NCBI RefSeq assembly: GCF_000313135.1
Contig: NW_004457268.1
Span: 38,582-102,581 of the forward strand
DNA length: 64,000 bases
Direction: 5' to 3'
Source: Acanthamoeba castellanii str. Neff
Taxonomy: Eukaryota > Discosea > Longamoebia > Acanthamoebidae
Positions 1 through 9,276 of this stretch are shown one piece after another. The notes beneath the pieces were generated by a model. The model did not search any database and was not told the DNA's origin. It was given only the letters and a program-made list of their open reading frames with translations. The position numbers and the translations under genes are program-made. Position 1 is the stretch's first letter. Each line of letters begins with the position of its first letter.

Positions 1-323
1 CGACCCTCAACGAACCGAGCGAAGGCGCAGTGCGCCCCGAAGAGTCCGTGACCGCCGACGCCATGAACGCCATCGCGACGGACGCCGCGGCGGCGGCGGA
101 GGCCGAGCCGCCCAAGCCCACCGATGAAGCCGCGGAGGGAGAACAGGAGATTGCGCCGGAGCCGAGAGGCCGGAGCCAGGTGGCTCGATTCTTCCACACG
201 GGCTCCTTCAAGGTGGCCAACGACGGGACCTTTGTTTACGGCTTCGCTGCGATCTCGTCGTCGCGCTTCTGCACCTACTGGCTCGTGGCCGAGGACGCCG
301 ACGACAGCACCTTCGCCTTTTAA
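1..323 (+). CDS. C-terminal end of an unknown protein (5' truncated)
   Basis: An open frame enters at the window edge (codons start at base 3) and ends at TAA 321-323. The visible part is about 106 residues. An Ala/Glu/Pro-rich, probably disordered stretch is followed by a more ordered end containing FFHTGSFKVANDGTFVYGF and ending ADDSTFAF. I recognise no family. It could be the last exon of a longer gene or a whole small 3' exon. Since the start lies outside the window, no function is assigned. Confidence 0.5.
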   Translation, partial: TLNEPSEGAVRPEESVTADAMNAIATDAAAAAEAEPPKPTDEAAEGEQEIAPEPRGRSQVARFFHTGSFKVANDGTFVYGFAAISSSRFCTYWLVAEDADDSTFAF

Positions 324-1579
324 TCGCGCGATCGCCACGAGTCGCCCGACGTCGGGGGTCGCTCCCAAGCAAACCATCATCGCGGCCGAGGCACTGGGAT
401 ACCAACCGAGAGAGCGAGAGACCGAGGAAGAAGCAGCACGGCCGTTCCGGGGTAGGTACATCTATGTGTGTGCGCGCTATCGGGCGCACTCTCTTTCCTC
501 TCCATTCCCTTGCGTGGTGGCAGTGTGTTGCGTGCGTGTGGTGTGTGTGTCACTGTGTCGTGTTTGTCTTGTGTTCGTTCATTTGTTGTGGTGTCGTGCC
601 CCTTCCCCTCTTTCTCCTTCCTCCTCTTTCGTCCTGTTGTATTCTTCGTTGTTGATCAACACGAGCACACTTCGCCTCTCTCTGCTTCCCCTCTTCCTCT
701 CCACCTTAATTTTTGGCATGTTGGCAAAGCCACCCACCAACCTCTACCGCCAACCAGTCCGGCTTCTACAACGAGACAGCGCCCCGACCGTGCCCCCTAT
801 CCCCTCATCATGGTGTACGGCCCAGCACCAGCCTCGGCCGCTGATCAGTTCGGGCTCCTCGGTCCATGATCTGGTTGTGTCGCGTCGCGTCGGCAAAAGG
901 ATGTTGGCCGCGAACCGGAAGCCGCCGGGAATTGGGTGAGTGAGGTCGGCGGTCCGGTGTGGAACGGAAACCTGGCAAGTTATCGACATCCACGCTTTCA
1001 GACAATCTACACCGCACACACCGCACACACCGCACACACCTCACGGCACACGGCAACCCACAACAGCCGCTGGTTGAACCTGAACACCCGAGTTGATGCT
1101 GGTCGAGAGCGTGCCGTTCTGCGTCCACTGCGACACGTTGCCCGCACCTCCTGCGCACCTACCAGCTTTCAGGCAAATGCACACGACACGGTGGAAGGCA
1201 CGTACCAAAGGCGTGATTTTAAGGGCGCACATTGATTGCGACTGCGCCGTTCTGCGTCCAAGAACCACCCGACACATGCACCGCCCCTGCAGACCAGATC
1301 GAAACTGCCGCCAGCGGCTTGTCGAAGACTACAATCGCAGCCATGAAGAAGATCCACGCACCCCGCACGCACGCACGCACGCACACACGTAAGCGCCGTA
1401 TCATGAGTCCACTGGGGCCAGGTGGCATTGCGCACGCGCATCACGAGGTCTCCATTCTGCTCTAGCCCGTGCTCGTGATATGTATGGCTAGAGGCAGCAG
1501 ATCACTGTGAGACAGGGCGCATTCTCCAGCGAACATGACACTCACGACACACACCCTAAACACGCGATGCAGGTCTCAG
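324..1579. other. Intergenic / unresolved exons before the zinc-ribbon gene
   Basis: Pyrimidine-rich and CACACC-rich DNA with no long convincing frame. It should hold the 3' end of the upstream gene and the 5' exons of the zinc-ribbon gene. One candidate is a short plus-strand frame near 1093-1170 containing PFCVHCDTLPAPP, which resembles the N-terminal Zn-ribbon start of RNA polymerase subunits such as RPA12. I could not join it to the later exons in frame, so it is not modelled. Confidence 0.35.
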
Positions 1580-2012
1580 GACGTCGTCGATGTTGAGGGT
1601 CAAGTTGGAGCTCACCGTGAGCCAGGGCGAAGTCGCTGCCCTGGCTCGCCAGAGACAACACGCTGGGCTGCTGTGGGGCAGTTTGTGTAACCAACTAACC
1701 AAGCCAAAATTTTTTTTTCTGTTTTTTTCTCTGTTTCGACGAAGATGGAAGGCAGCAAGCCGGTGCGGCACCTTCCTCCCGGGGGGGGGGGCTGGTGGTT
1801 GAAGCTCACTGCCTGCCCCCTCTAACCACCAGGAAGAGCTGACTGCGCAACAGAAAAAGGCGCGCCAGGAGCAGCTTCTCACGTGCACCCTGTGCCAGTC
1901 GCAGCAGTGCACCTACTACCAACTGCAGACGAGGTCCGCCGACGAGCCCATGACCACCTTCGTCACATGCCACAACTGCGGTCGTCGCTGGAAATTTGTG
2001 GTGCAACTTTAG
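1580..2012 (+). CDS. TFIIS/RPA12-type zinc-ribbon transcription protein (C-terminal exons)
   Basis: The last exon (1833-2012, stop TAG) encodes a complete C-terminal zinc ribbon: a CxxC pair (CTLC), the signature [15 protein letters not shown], a second CxxC and [16 protein letters not shown] contains the acidic loop that enters the polymerase active site to stimulate RNA cleavage in TFIIS. RPC11 and RPA12 carry close variants; the spelling is nearest TFIIS. A likely preceding exon is 1580-1616 (ends ACC before gtgagc), giving ...[13 protein letters not shown] in frame. The N-terminal exons are not resolved, so TFIIS and a polymerase subunit cannot be separated. The stop lies only 20 bases from that of the convergent dehydrogenase gene. 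Confidence 0.65.
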
Positions 2013-2032
2013 TGGAGTAAGAAAAATGATTC

Positions 2033-2718
2033 TTAGGCGTAAGTGCTGGTGTTGGGTGGTTGGGCTGCCACGTCGGCCGTGGCGGCCACCTGCACACCGA
2101 ATCGCTCCTCCCACACCTTCACCATCGCGCCCTTGTGCTCCGCCCCATAGCCCTTGTCCAGCGCCTGAGCACCGCACAGTGAGCGCACATTCACACACTA
2201 CCGCACACGCACACACGACGCGACAGGCAGACAACAGAGACAGGGCGGTGGTGCCTCTTTGTAGGTTTGCATGGTGCCGGCGACAACGGAGGGCAGGTGG
2301 TCGGCCTGGAGTCGGGCGTGCACGAGCTCCTCGAAGGTCTGCATGTCCTTGAACGCCGCGGCGAGCGGATAGCCGCCCTTGCCCGCCTCAAAGTTGCGGG
2401 CCAGCACGAGGCCCGCGAACGAGTCGAACCCGAAGCTCTGCCCACTTCCCTTGCCCACCACTTTGGCACCACACAGCACACGCACACGCACACGCACACG
2501 CACACGCACACGCACACGCACACGCACACGCACACGCACACGCACACGCACACGCACACGAGGAATGTCAGATATGTGTCCATAAAACATTGGCCTTCCG
2601 CACGGCACACGAACCTTCGCTGAACTGCTGGGGATCGAGCCCGAGTCGTGTAGCGACCGGCAGTATCTCGGCCATGGCCGCGATCGACACGTTGAAGAGC
2701 ACGTTGTTCAACTGTGTG

Positions 2719-2764
<46 letters not shown>

Positions 2765-3734
2765 CGAGTGTGTTTCGGGCGTGTGCGATGTGATATGAGT
2801 GCGCACATTCACTAATCCTGAGTATTGCGCAAGACTCGGTGTCGCTTACCATTTTGGTCAGTTGGCCGTTGCCTGAGGCGCCCAGGAAGGTCACCTCCTT
2901 GCCCATGGCCCACAAGGCCGGCTCGACCACCTCGAACGCGCTTCGGTCGCCACCAACCTGCGGTTGTGTGCGTGTGCGGTTGTGCGTGCGTGTGCGGTGA
3001 GCGAGGTGAGTGCGGTGGTACGCGTTGCGCGTGCGGGTGTGGGTGTGGGGGCGGAGCGCTCACCATGATGGACAGGGTGCCGGCTTCGGCCTTGGCCACC
3101 ATGCCCGACACCGGGGCGTCAAGGAAGGTGATGCCCATTTCGCGCAGACGTCGCTCCGTCTCCTGCGTCCACACCGGATGCGAAGTACCGCAGTCCACCA
3201 ACACATGCCCTGCACCCGCCCATGTGCGTGCGGTGAGCGCGTGTGCCGTGTGTGCCGTGAGTGCCGTGAGTGCAACGAATGTCAATGCACGGCGTTCGCT
3301 GATCACACATACCCGGCTTGAGAAAGGCTACGAGGCCGCGATCGCCTTCATCGGCTGACGACGACGACGAAGCGGAGGAGGAGCCAAACAGGACCCGCTG
3401 CAGAATGGTGTAGTCCGGAAGACAGAAGATGATGCGGTCGCACTCCTGGGCCAGCTGCCGCAGGCCGCCGGCCGCGACCTGCGACGGAGGGAAGGTCTCC
3501 TCCACCCGCGCCAGGCACGCGTCGTAGACCAACAGCGCGAAGCCCTTCCGCGACAGGTTCAGGGCCATGCCTGCCGGCGTGAGTTGAGGGGGGAAAGGGT
3601 TCATTTTTAGGTCCGGAAGGTGGTTTGGACACGATATATGGAGTAGTACCTCTGCCCATGTTGCCCACCCCGATGAAGCCCAGTTTCGCGCCAGTTGGAC
3701 GAGGCTCAATACTTGCCGCACTTGCTCCCTCCAT
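2033..3734 (-). CDS. 3-hydroxyisobutyrate dehydrogenase family oxidoreductase
   Basis: Seven exons (3650-3734, 3313-3570, 3064-3209, 2850-2957, 2615-2711, 2255-2460, 2033-2164) join in frame to a 343-residue protein, about normal for the family. The N-terminal Rossmann motif is LGFIGVGNMGRGMA. The substrate motif is FLDAPVSGMVAKAEAGTLSIM followed by VGGD, and the all-alpha domain has the GNGQLTKM catalytic-lysine helix (usually GxGxxxK). The C-terminus ALDKGYGAEHKGAM is also typical. Members oxidise beta-hydroxyacids with NAD(P); valine catabolism or glyoxylate/succinic semialdehyde reduction are both possible. The last intron (2165-2254) appears to start with GC rather than GT. Introns contain long CA and CACACG repeats. 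Confidence 0.88.
2478..2562. repeat. Intronic (CACACG)n microsatellite
   Basis: A near-perfect run of CACACG hexamers lies inside the intron between exons 5 and 6 of the dehydrogenase gene. Apparent reading frames through it encode only Thr/His/Arg or Val/Arg repeats and are not genes. Confidence 0.9.
2713..2762. repeat. Intronic (GT)n microsatellite
   Basis: About 25 GT dinucleotides lie directly upstream (in gene sense) of the acceptor of exon 5 of the dehydrogenase gene. On the coding strand this is a (CA)n tract ending in cacag. Confidence 0.9.
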
Positions 3735-3899
3735 CTTCGTTCTTCGCTTCTCTCTTCCTCGCCGTTATCTCATTTATGCCTTATTTTTCTTTTCTTCTTT
3801 TCTCTTTTATTTTATTTTTGCCAAAAATTTCAAAATTTCAAAATTTTCGTTTGCGATTTGACCGTTAGTGTGGTTGCACAAAGCAAAGGCTGCAGAAGG

Positions 3900-4690
3900 A
3901 TGAAGAGGAGGCGCGCGGGAGATGTGGCTGAGGGCGTGGAAGGTGAAGCGGCGCAGGGCGGTGCAGGCTTTGACACGGGCGCGCGACACTACCGCGACAC
4001 CAAGCAGGTCAAGAACGACCTTAAGGCCATACAAGGTGCGCACACCAGCTGCCCTCAATGCACTGCACTACATCTTATTTATTTTTATTTGTACTTGACA
4101 ATGGCCAGAGCGAACACTGGCCGTTCTTATGTCCGCCGAGCCGAAGGAAGAGACTCATGAAGGTATTGAATTATATAAATTATATAAATTATATTTATAT
4201 TTACAGTAAAATTGCATATGACTGTTTTCCTTCGTGTAGACGCGCCGACTCTGACCGCGCTGATGGCGCTGGGAATCGACCGCGACGACGCCCAGGAGCG
4301 AAGCTGGAAGGTGAAGGCGGGTCAGTGCGCCGCGTGCCTCGCCGGCGGCGGTGAAGACGACGCGTCGGTCCTCGAGTGCAGCTACTGCCAGCGCGACATC
4401 TGCCTGGCCTGCCTCCAGCGCTGCGAGCTCTGCCAGCAGCTCTTCTGCCCCACCTGCACCACCACCAAGTACCACCTCCTTCCTTCCGCGTGTGCGTGTG
4501 TGTGTGCGGTGTGTTGACGCGGTGCGTGCGTAGTCATGAGCTGCGACAGGACCGTGTGCTGTGTCTGTCGTGTAACACGGAAGACCTGAAGCAGATGCAT
4601 GACCACCAGCAGCAACAGCAACAACAGCCGCAGCACGCGGCCCACCCGGACGATCAGCCGCAGCCCATGGACGAGGTCCCGGCCCAGTGA
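3900..4690 (+). CDS. Siva-like cysteine-rich zinc protein
   Basis: Four exons (3900-4035, 4109-4162, 4240-4468, 4534-4690) join in frame to 191 residues. The centre is a dense Cys array: CAACLAGG, CSYCQRDICLACLQRCELC, FCPTC, then DRVLCLSCNTED. The order and spacing match the C-terminal zinc-binding region of Siva, the apoptosis-regulating CD27-binding protein (CxxC, CGQCERALCGQCVRTCWGC, VLCTSC). The N-terminal part has RHYRDTKQV and a leucine-rich stretch, and the end is Gln/His/Pro-rich. The second exon is only 54 bases, phase-neutral, and easily missed. Siva is known from animals; what it would do in an amoeba is not known from sequence. Family assignment rests on Cys spacing. Confidence 0.72.
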
Positions 4691-4885
4691 TGCGACGTGT
4701 GCGTGTGCGTGTGCGTGTGCGTGGGCACCATCGAAAAAGAAGCGCTTTTATCGAGTTTGTGTCAACAAATCATCCATCTGGACACACGTCTCTCGTCCTC
4801 CCTTCTTCATTGGCTGCCCTTTGAGCATCATCACCACTGCCTTGTGGTGGTCTGCACACAGTTGGCCGGCCGGCCGGCCCGAGAC

Positions 4886-7657
4886 TCAGTCGTCGGCCGA
4901 GGGCGCGCGGATGGGCGTTCGCCGCGTGGGTCGCTGGGAGAGGGCGCTGCCGGCGCTCACCAGCCCGAGAAAGGCCTCGGGACCGGCGCCCTCCGGCACG
5001 TTGAACCCCTTGGCCGCCGATCGACTGGCTCCGCCGCCTCCGCTCCTCCTCGCGCTCGACCTGGTGCTCTTGCTGGGCGGCGGCGGCGACGTGACGGCAG
5101 CGGCGGCGGCCGACTCTCTCCGCCTGGAGCGCGATCTGGTGCTCTTGCCGGGCGGAATGGCGGCGAGCTGCTCGCTGGAGTCTGCATCGGTCATCATCTC
5201 GACGCTGTCTTCGTCTTCGTGCATGTCCAGGCTGCTCCTCCGCACCCTGTCCTCGCTCTCATTCTCCTGCGTCGACTCTCGGCCGTCTATCAGGCTTCGA
5301 GTCCGCCTCCTCTTGCTGCCGCTGCTGCTCGTCTGCTTCTCCTCCTTTACCTTCTTCTTTTCCTTTTCCTCCTTTTTCTCGTTCTTCTCTGACTTCTCGT
5401 CTCTGTGCTTCTTCGTACGCGGCGAGTCGTCGTTGTCGCCCGACCCCGCTGCGTAGTGACCACTCCCGTTGGCTCGCTGTGGTGCGTGTTGGTCCGTCGC
5501 ATCGGCGTCGTCCCTTGGCCTTTTGGCCTTGCGCGAGGCGTCGCTGCTGTTGCGCGCCGGCGACGCGGCCGTGGGCGGCGGGTGCGCTCGCTTGCGGCAG
5601 CCCACGCAGGGGCACATGTGGCGGCAGATGGCGCAGCCCTCGGGGTGCACGATGCCGTCCCACTCGGCGTGCGCGTTGGCAAACTCGACGTTGAACAGCT
5701 TGCGCAGGCAGCCGTCGCAGAACCGATGCGTGGGCCGCACGAGGCAGGTCACAAAGTCGATCTTGCGCGTCTTGCAGTTGTGGCAGTTCTTGCCGTGCTC
5801 CTTGCGCAGCTGTTTGAGCGACCTGCGGATCTGGCCGGAGGCGGCGGCGGCGGCCAAGACCTGCGTCTCCGTCACGACGGGCTGGTCGACGGCGACGTCG
5901 CCCACGCCACGGGGCGACGCGAGCTCCGTGGCCGATCGGGGGACCAGCACCGCCACAGGGAGTGACTTGGCCGCTGACACGGTGGTGGTGTCAACCGTGG
6001 GGTGGTCGTTGGCCTCGACCAGGGTGAAGGTCTCCTCGTCGGCGTTGTCCTCGGGCGGCGGCACGGCGGCGGCGCTTTCCCGGGTCTGCTTGGCCTTGGC
6101 CACCGCGCGCCTCTTCTTGTTGGCGTTCGCAATGATGCGCATCGACTCGTGCCGTTGATCGTATTCATCGTCGTCTTCCTCCTCTTCCTCGTCGACCTCT
6201 TCTACCTCCTCCTTCCTCCGCTTCTTTCTGATGTCGGTCTCCAAAGGCTTTCGCTCGAGTCCTCCCGAATGGCGCCGGGACGAGCGACGCGCGACCGAAT
6301 GCATTTTGGGCGTGTCGAGGGCGCTGCTGCCGGAATCCGGATCTTGTTCGCTGTCGTCGTCGGCCGCCTCTCGCTCCTTAGTCGCGGCCATGACGTCGGC
6401 GGTGGTCTCGGCGACGGTGAGCTCCTGCTCCATCAAACGAGCCGACCGGCGTCCGATTGTAGGCGGCGACGTATGCGGCGAGAACGATGTGGGCGACGCG
6501 GGCGACGGTGAAGTAGCCACGGGCGCCGGCTTGCGCTTGCCGCGGACCTCCCAGGTGCCCTTGTAGACCTCGACGTCGGGCGAGCAGTAGCGGGCCGGCA
6601 CTCGCCTCTCGGTGCTGCCGCGAAGGGATCGGCCCTCCTGGAATCCGCCCAGCTTGATTGGGGATGGCGACTCGGCGGCGGGGATGGTGCCGGCCCGAAC
6701 GAGCGGGTGCTGCGACGCGGCGGCGAGAAGGGCGTCGAGCGGGCTCTCGACTCGGCCGTCGTCAGCTGTGCGGTATGGTGGAGTCGTCGGGCTACTCTCG
6801 GTGTCGGCCATCCACATTGATGAAGATTTGAACTGCTGATGAAGCTCTGGCACGCCGTAGCCCAGACCGAGATTGGCCGCCCGAGCCACGACCATCTTTG
6901 CGGTATGTCGGTCCGCTGGCGAGATGTCGTCGCCACCCGCGGCATCTTGGAGAATGGATCTCAAGATGTGAGGACGCACCAAGGCCCGGGAGCCGGCATT
7001 CGATTGAGCGCCCGATCCATCCAAGCGGCAGGCCGCCGTGTCGTCGAGGGCTTGGGCCAAGTCGCCCGAGTAGAGGAAGGCCAGCAGCAAGCGGAGGGCG
7101 CTCGGGTCGTCCGGCACCGTCGCCTGGAGCTCGACCACGGTCCTGCGACTGCCCCTCTGCGTCGGCTCCCCTTCCTCCTCGAAAACGTCGAGCACCTTGA
7201 GCTGCTGTCTGTCCTGCGTCGTTGTGTCTCCATCCCCTCCACCTCCTCCTCTTATCTCTCCCGCTACTTGTTCTACTTTTCCTTCTCGAGCTTCCTCCTC
7301 CTTGTTGTTGCTGTGTAGTTGGCAAAGCTGGGCCAGGGCGTCGGACCAGGCCGCCACGACTACTCGATGAACGTACACCTCCAGCTCGGGCGCAGCAGGC
7401 CCCCTGGTCGGCGAGGGTGAAGGAGAAGGTGGAGACGGCGGAGAGGAGGGTTCTTCCCCGGAGCCCTGCAAGAGCTCGGCTCGAGTAGAAGCGTCGTGGG
7501 GCGGCCACTGGCAGCGGAAGGCGAGGTCGCTCCACGTCGGGTCGTCAAAGGCCGTACGCAGGCGGCGCTGGAGTAGCCCTCTGCCCTCTCGCATCTCCTC
7601 CAGTTCGTGCTTGTTGTCCTGCTCGCGCGGGTGTGGGATGTCCCGACCGGCTTGCAT
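4886..7657 (-). CDS. BTB-domain protein with CDCA7-type 4CXXC zinc finger
   Basis: A single uninterrupted 923-codon frame starts at ATG 7657. Residues about 37-210 look like a BTB/POZ domain (TWSDLAFRCQ, EVYVHRVVVAAWSDALAQL, SALRLLLAFLYSGDL) with low-complexity insertions. Residues about 620-692 form a zf-4CXXC_R1 finger as in CDCA7/R1 proteins: NCHNCKTRKIDFVTC, FCDGCLRKL, EGCAICRHMCPCVGCRKR. The rest is charged and disordered, with Lys-rich patches and several SRSRR/STRS motifs near the end. CDCA7 proteins act in chromatin with HELLS-type remodellers; BTB domains mediate dimerisation or CUL3 binding. The combination suggests a nuclear chromatin-associated adaptor (inference). The start is unproven, but no in-frame upstream domain is lost. 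Confidence 0.8.
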   Translation of the reverse strand: MQAGRDIPHPREQDNKHELEEMREGRGLLQRRLRTAFDDPTWSDLAFRCQWPPHDASTRAELLQGSGEEPSSPPSPPSPSPSPTRGPAAPELEVYVHRVVVAAWSDALAQLCQLHSNNKEEEAREGKVEQVAGEIRGGGGGDGDTTTQDRQQLKVLDVFEEEGEPTQRGSRRTVVELQATVPDDPSALRLLLAFLYSGDLAQALDDTAACRLDGSGAQSNAGSRALVRPHILRSILQDAAGGDDISPADRHTAKMVVARAANLGLGYGVPELHQQFKSSSMWMADTESSPTTPPYRTADDGRVESPLDALLAAASQHPLVRAGTIPAAESPSPIKLGGFQEGRSLRGSTERRVPARYCSPDVEVYKGTWEVRGKRKPAPVATSPSPASPTSFSPHTSPPTIGRRSARLMEQELTVAETTADVMAATKEREAADDDSEQDPDSGSSALDTPKMHSVARRSSRRHSGGLERKPLETDIRKKRRKEEVEEVDEEEEEDDDEYDQRHESMRIIANANKKRRAVAKAKQTRESAAAVPPPEDNADEETFTLVEANDHPTVDTTTVSAAKSLPVAVLVPRSATELASPRGVGDVAVDQPVVTETQVLAAAAASGQIRRSLKQLRKEHGKNCHNCKTRKIDFVTCLVRPTHRFCDGCLRKLFNVEFANAHAEWDGIVHPEGCAICRHMCPCVGCRKRAHPPPTAASPARNSSDASRKAKRPRDDADATDQHAPQRANGSGHYAAGSGDNDDSPRTKKHRDEKSEKNEKKEEKEKKKVKEEKQTSSSGSKRRRTRSLIDGRESTQENESEDRVRRSSLDMHEDEDSVEMMTDADSSEQLAAIPPGKSTRSRSRRRESAAAAAVTSPPPPSKSTRSSARRSGGGGASRSAAKGFNVPEGAGPEAFLGLVSAGSALSQRPTRRTPIRAPSADD

Positions 7658-8318
7658 GATGTTCGTAGCGGCCGCGCTTCGACTTCAGACTTGCCCGCCT
7701 CACCGGTGGTGTGGCCTGTCGTTGGGTGTCTGTCTTGAACGGTGTTCTGGTCTGCTCCGAGGCCGCATTGTCGGCCTTTTGATTTTTTTGTTTTTGGTTG
7801 TGAGAGTAAGAAATTTGAAGAATTTGAGTATATGAAGGGCGTGCATTCCTCAGATGACCATCTTTGTTGAAACACGGAACAAAAACGCACCCCTGCTGCG
7901 GTGGCACTTGATCGGCATCTGTGCTGTGCCGAATGCTCGAGATTTGCAAGGAAGGGGCTACGGAAGAAGGCCCATTCAAAGAAGAACGTCTTGCAAGAAA
8001 GATTCAGGGGATCAGTCGCCTTGCCACTGCATCCTAATTGCTTCGCCATCGTGCATGGAAATGGCGGCAGTTGTGCTGTGGCTCGTAGCACGAGCCTTGC
8101 GCTCGATCTGATCAAGACAGCGCACAATCATCTGAGCGTAGATCGATTGCCAAGGTACCCAGGCAACCAACAACACCAACCATCAAAAGATGAAGGGTTT
8201 TTTTACAAGGAGAAGGACTCCATAGGGAGAGGGTTTATTGTTCGATCGCAGTGCACCTCATCTTCACAAGGGCACACGAGGAAGGCCACTCTACGTTTTT
8301 GTTTGACTAATGCACAGC
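7658..8318. other. Intergenic: BTB gene upstream region and actobindin 3' flank
   Basis: No coding frame with recognisable features on either strand. It should contain the promoter of the BTB/zinc-finger gene (minus strand, ATG at 7657) and the 3' UTR of actobindin. I see no RNA gene and no clear TATA box next to 7657. Confidence 0.5.
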
Positions 8319-8742
8319 TTACTGCTTGGCAGCCTTCTCGATCTCAGAGAGGAAGGCACCACGGTCAACCTTCTTGACGTGCACGTCCTCTGTTTTGTGG
8401 AGAGATGAATGAGATTGAGAGAAAGAGCGAGAAAGAGCAGAGGGAGTGTAGGAGGAGTGCAGTGGCGCGCGGCAGCGCGGCAAGAAGAGAAGACAAGAAT
8501 AGATGAAAAAGCGCACAACACAAGAAAGCACAGTGGAGCGTCGTACCAGGAATGGCGGGACCCGACTTGTCGACGGTCTCGGCGTGCTTCAGCTCGTGGG
8601 GCTTGGCCACCTCCTCGAGGAAGGAGGAGCGGTCGACCTTCTTGACGGTGACGTTCTCAATCTGAGGAGCCGACTTGTCGACGGTCTCGGCGTGCTTGAG
8701 GGCGGCACCCTGGCCGATGGCGGACTGAAGCTCGGGGTTCAT
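8319..8742 (-). CDS. Actobindin (actin monomer-binding, thymosin-beta-like repeats)
   Basis: Two exons (8547-8742, 8319-8389) join in frame to exactly 88 residues. The protein holds two near-identical repeats, LKHAETVDKS followed by VKKVDRSSFLEEV and VKKVDRGAFLSEI; LKHAET is the actin-binding motif of the thymosin-beta/WH2 group. From memory the product equals Acanthamoeba castellanii actobindin, which binds G-actin or actin dimers and slows nucleation. The single intron (8390-8546) splits repeat 2 between its LKHAET and KKVDR halves. A TATA box lies about 77 bases upstream, fitting a highly expressed cytoskeletal gene. Confidence 0.97.
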
Positions 8743-9276
8743 GTTGGTGGAGGTGTTGTGGGTGGGGTGGTGTCGTTTGGTTGTGTGGACTGGCCAGCAG
8801 AGCAGGAGGCCACCCCTCTTATAAACGCACCTGCGTGGGACACGATTGGAGGGGCACCAAACGCCAGGTGTCACGAGAACGCCATTGGCTCGAGAGCACC
8901 AAATGAATAGCTGTCGACCCTAGTCGAGAGGAATTTCGGAGTTTTCGTCGGTTCCAAACTTCGAATTTCCGAAATTCACCAATGACACTCCATGGCACGC
9001 AAAAACTGGCGGCATTCTCCAGATGCCTTGGGATTGGGGCCAACACAGTTGTTGCAGAGCCACACGCTCGTTGTTCGCACCACTCACCATCATAATGGGT
9101 TCTCGTTCGTGGCGTGATAGATGAAACTTGTCATTTGGAGACTGGTGTAGTTTGTAAGCAAGAAGTTTATGTTCGTTGGTTTTGAGTGTTTGCTCTCACG
9201 ACAGGTGCACTACTTGGCGCAAGAGAGAGAGAGAGAGAGGGAAAGAGAGACGCGGGTTGCGGCTGCAGCAGTTCAC
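8743..9276. other. Intergenic: actobindin promoter and kinase 3' flank
   Basis: It holds the actobindin upstream region (TATA at 8818-8823) and the 3' flank of the protein kinase. A GA-rich run (9223-9250) lies just after the kinase stop in gene sense. No further coding signal was seen. Confidence 0.5.
8818..8823 (-). promoter_or_regulatory. TATA box of actobindin
   Basis: On the minus strand the sequence reads TTTATAAG, about 77 bases before the actobindin ATG at 8742. The position and spelling fit an Acanthamoeba RNA polymerase II TATA element with a short 5' UTR. No initiator was identified. Confidence 0.65.

Noticed and set aside
124..939. A 271-codon plus-strand frame near the left edge
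   Set aside because: It overlaps the better frame ending at 323, and runs through pyrimidine-rich DNA with Ser/Arg/Leu-rich composition and no motif.
1232..1465. Second PFCV-containing frame as a zinc-ribbon exon
   Set aside because: It lacks paired Cys and runs into a CGCA repeat; no splice borders join it in frame to the final exon.
2191..2930. Frames of Val-Arg, Thr-His or Cys-Val repeats
   Set aside because: They run through CA/GT-type microsatellites in introns of the dehydrogenase gene.
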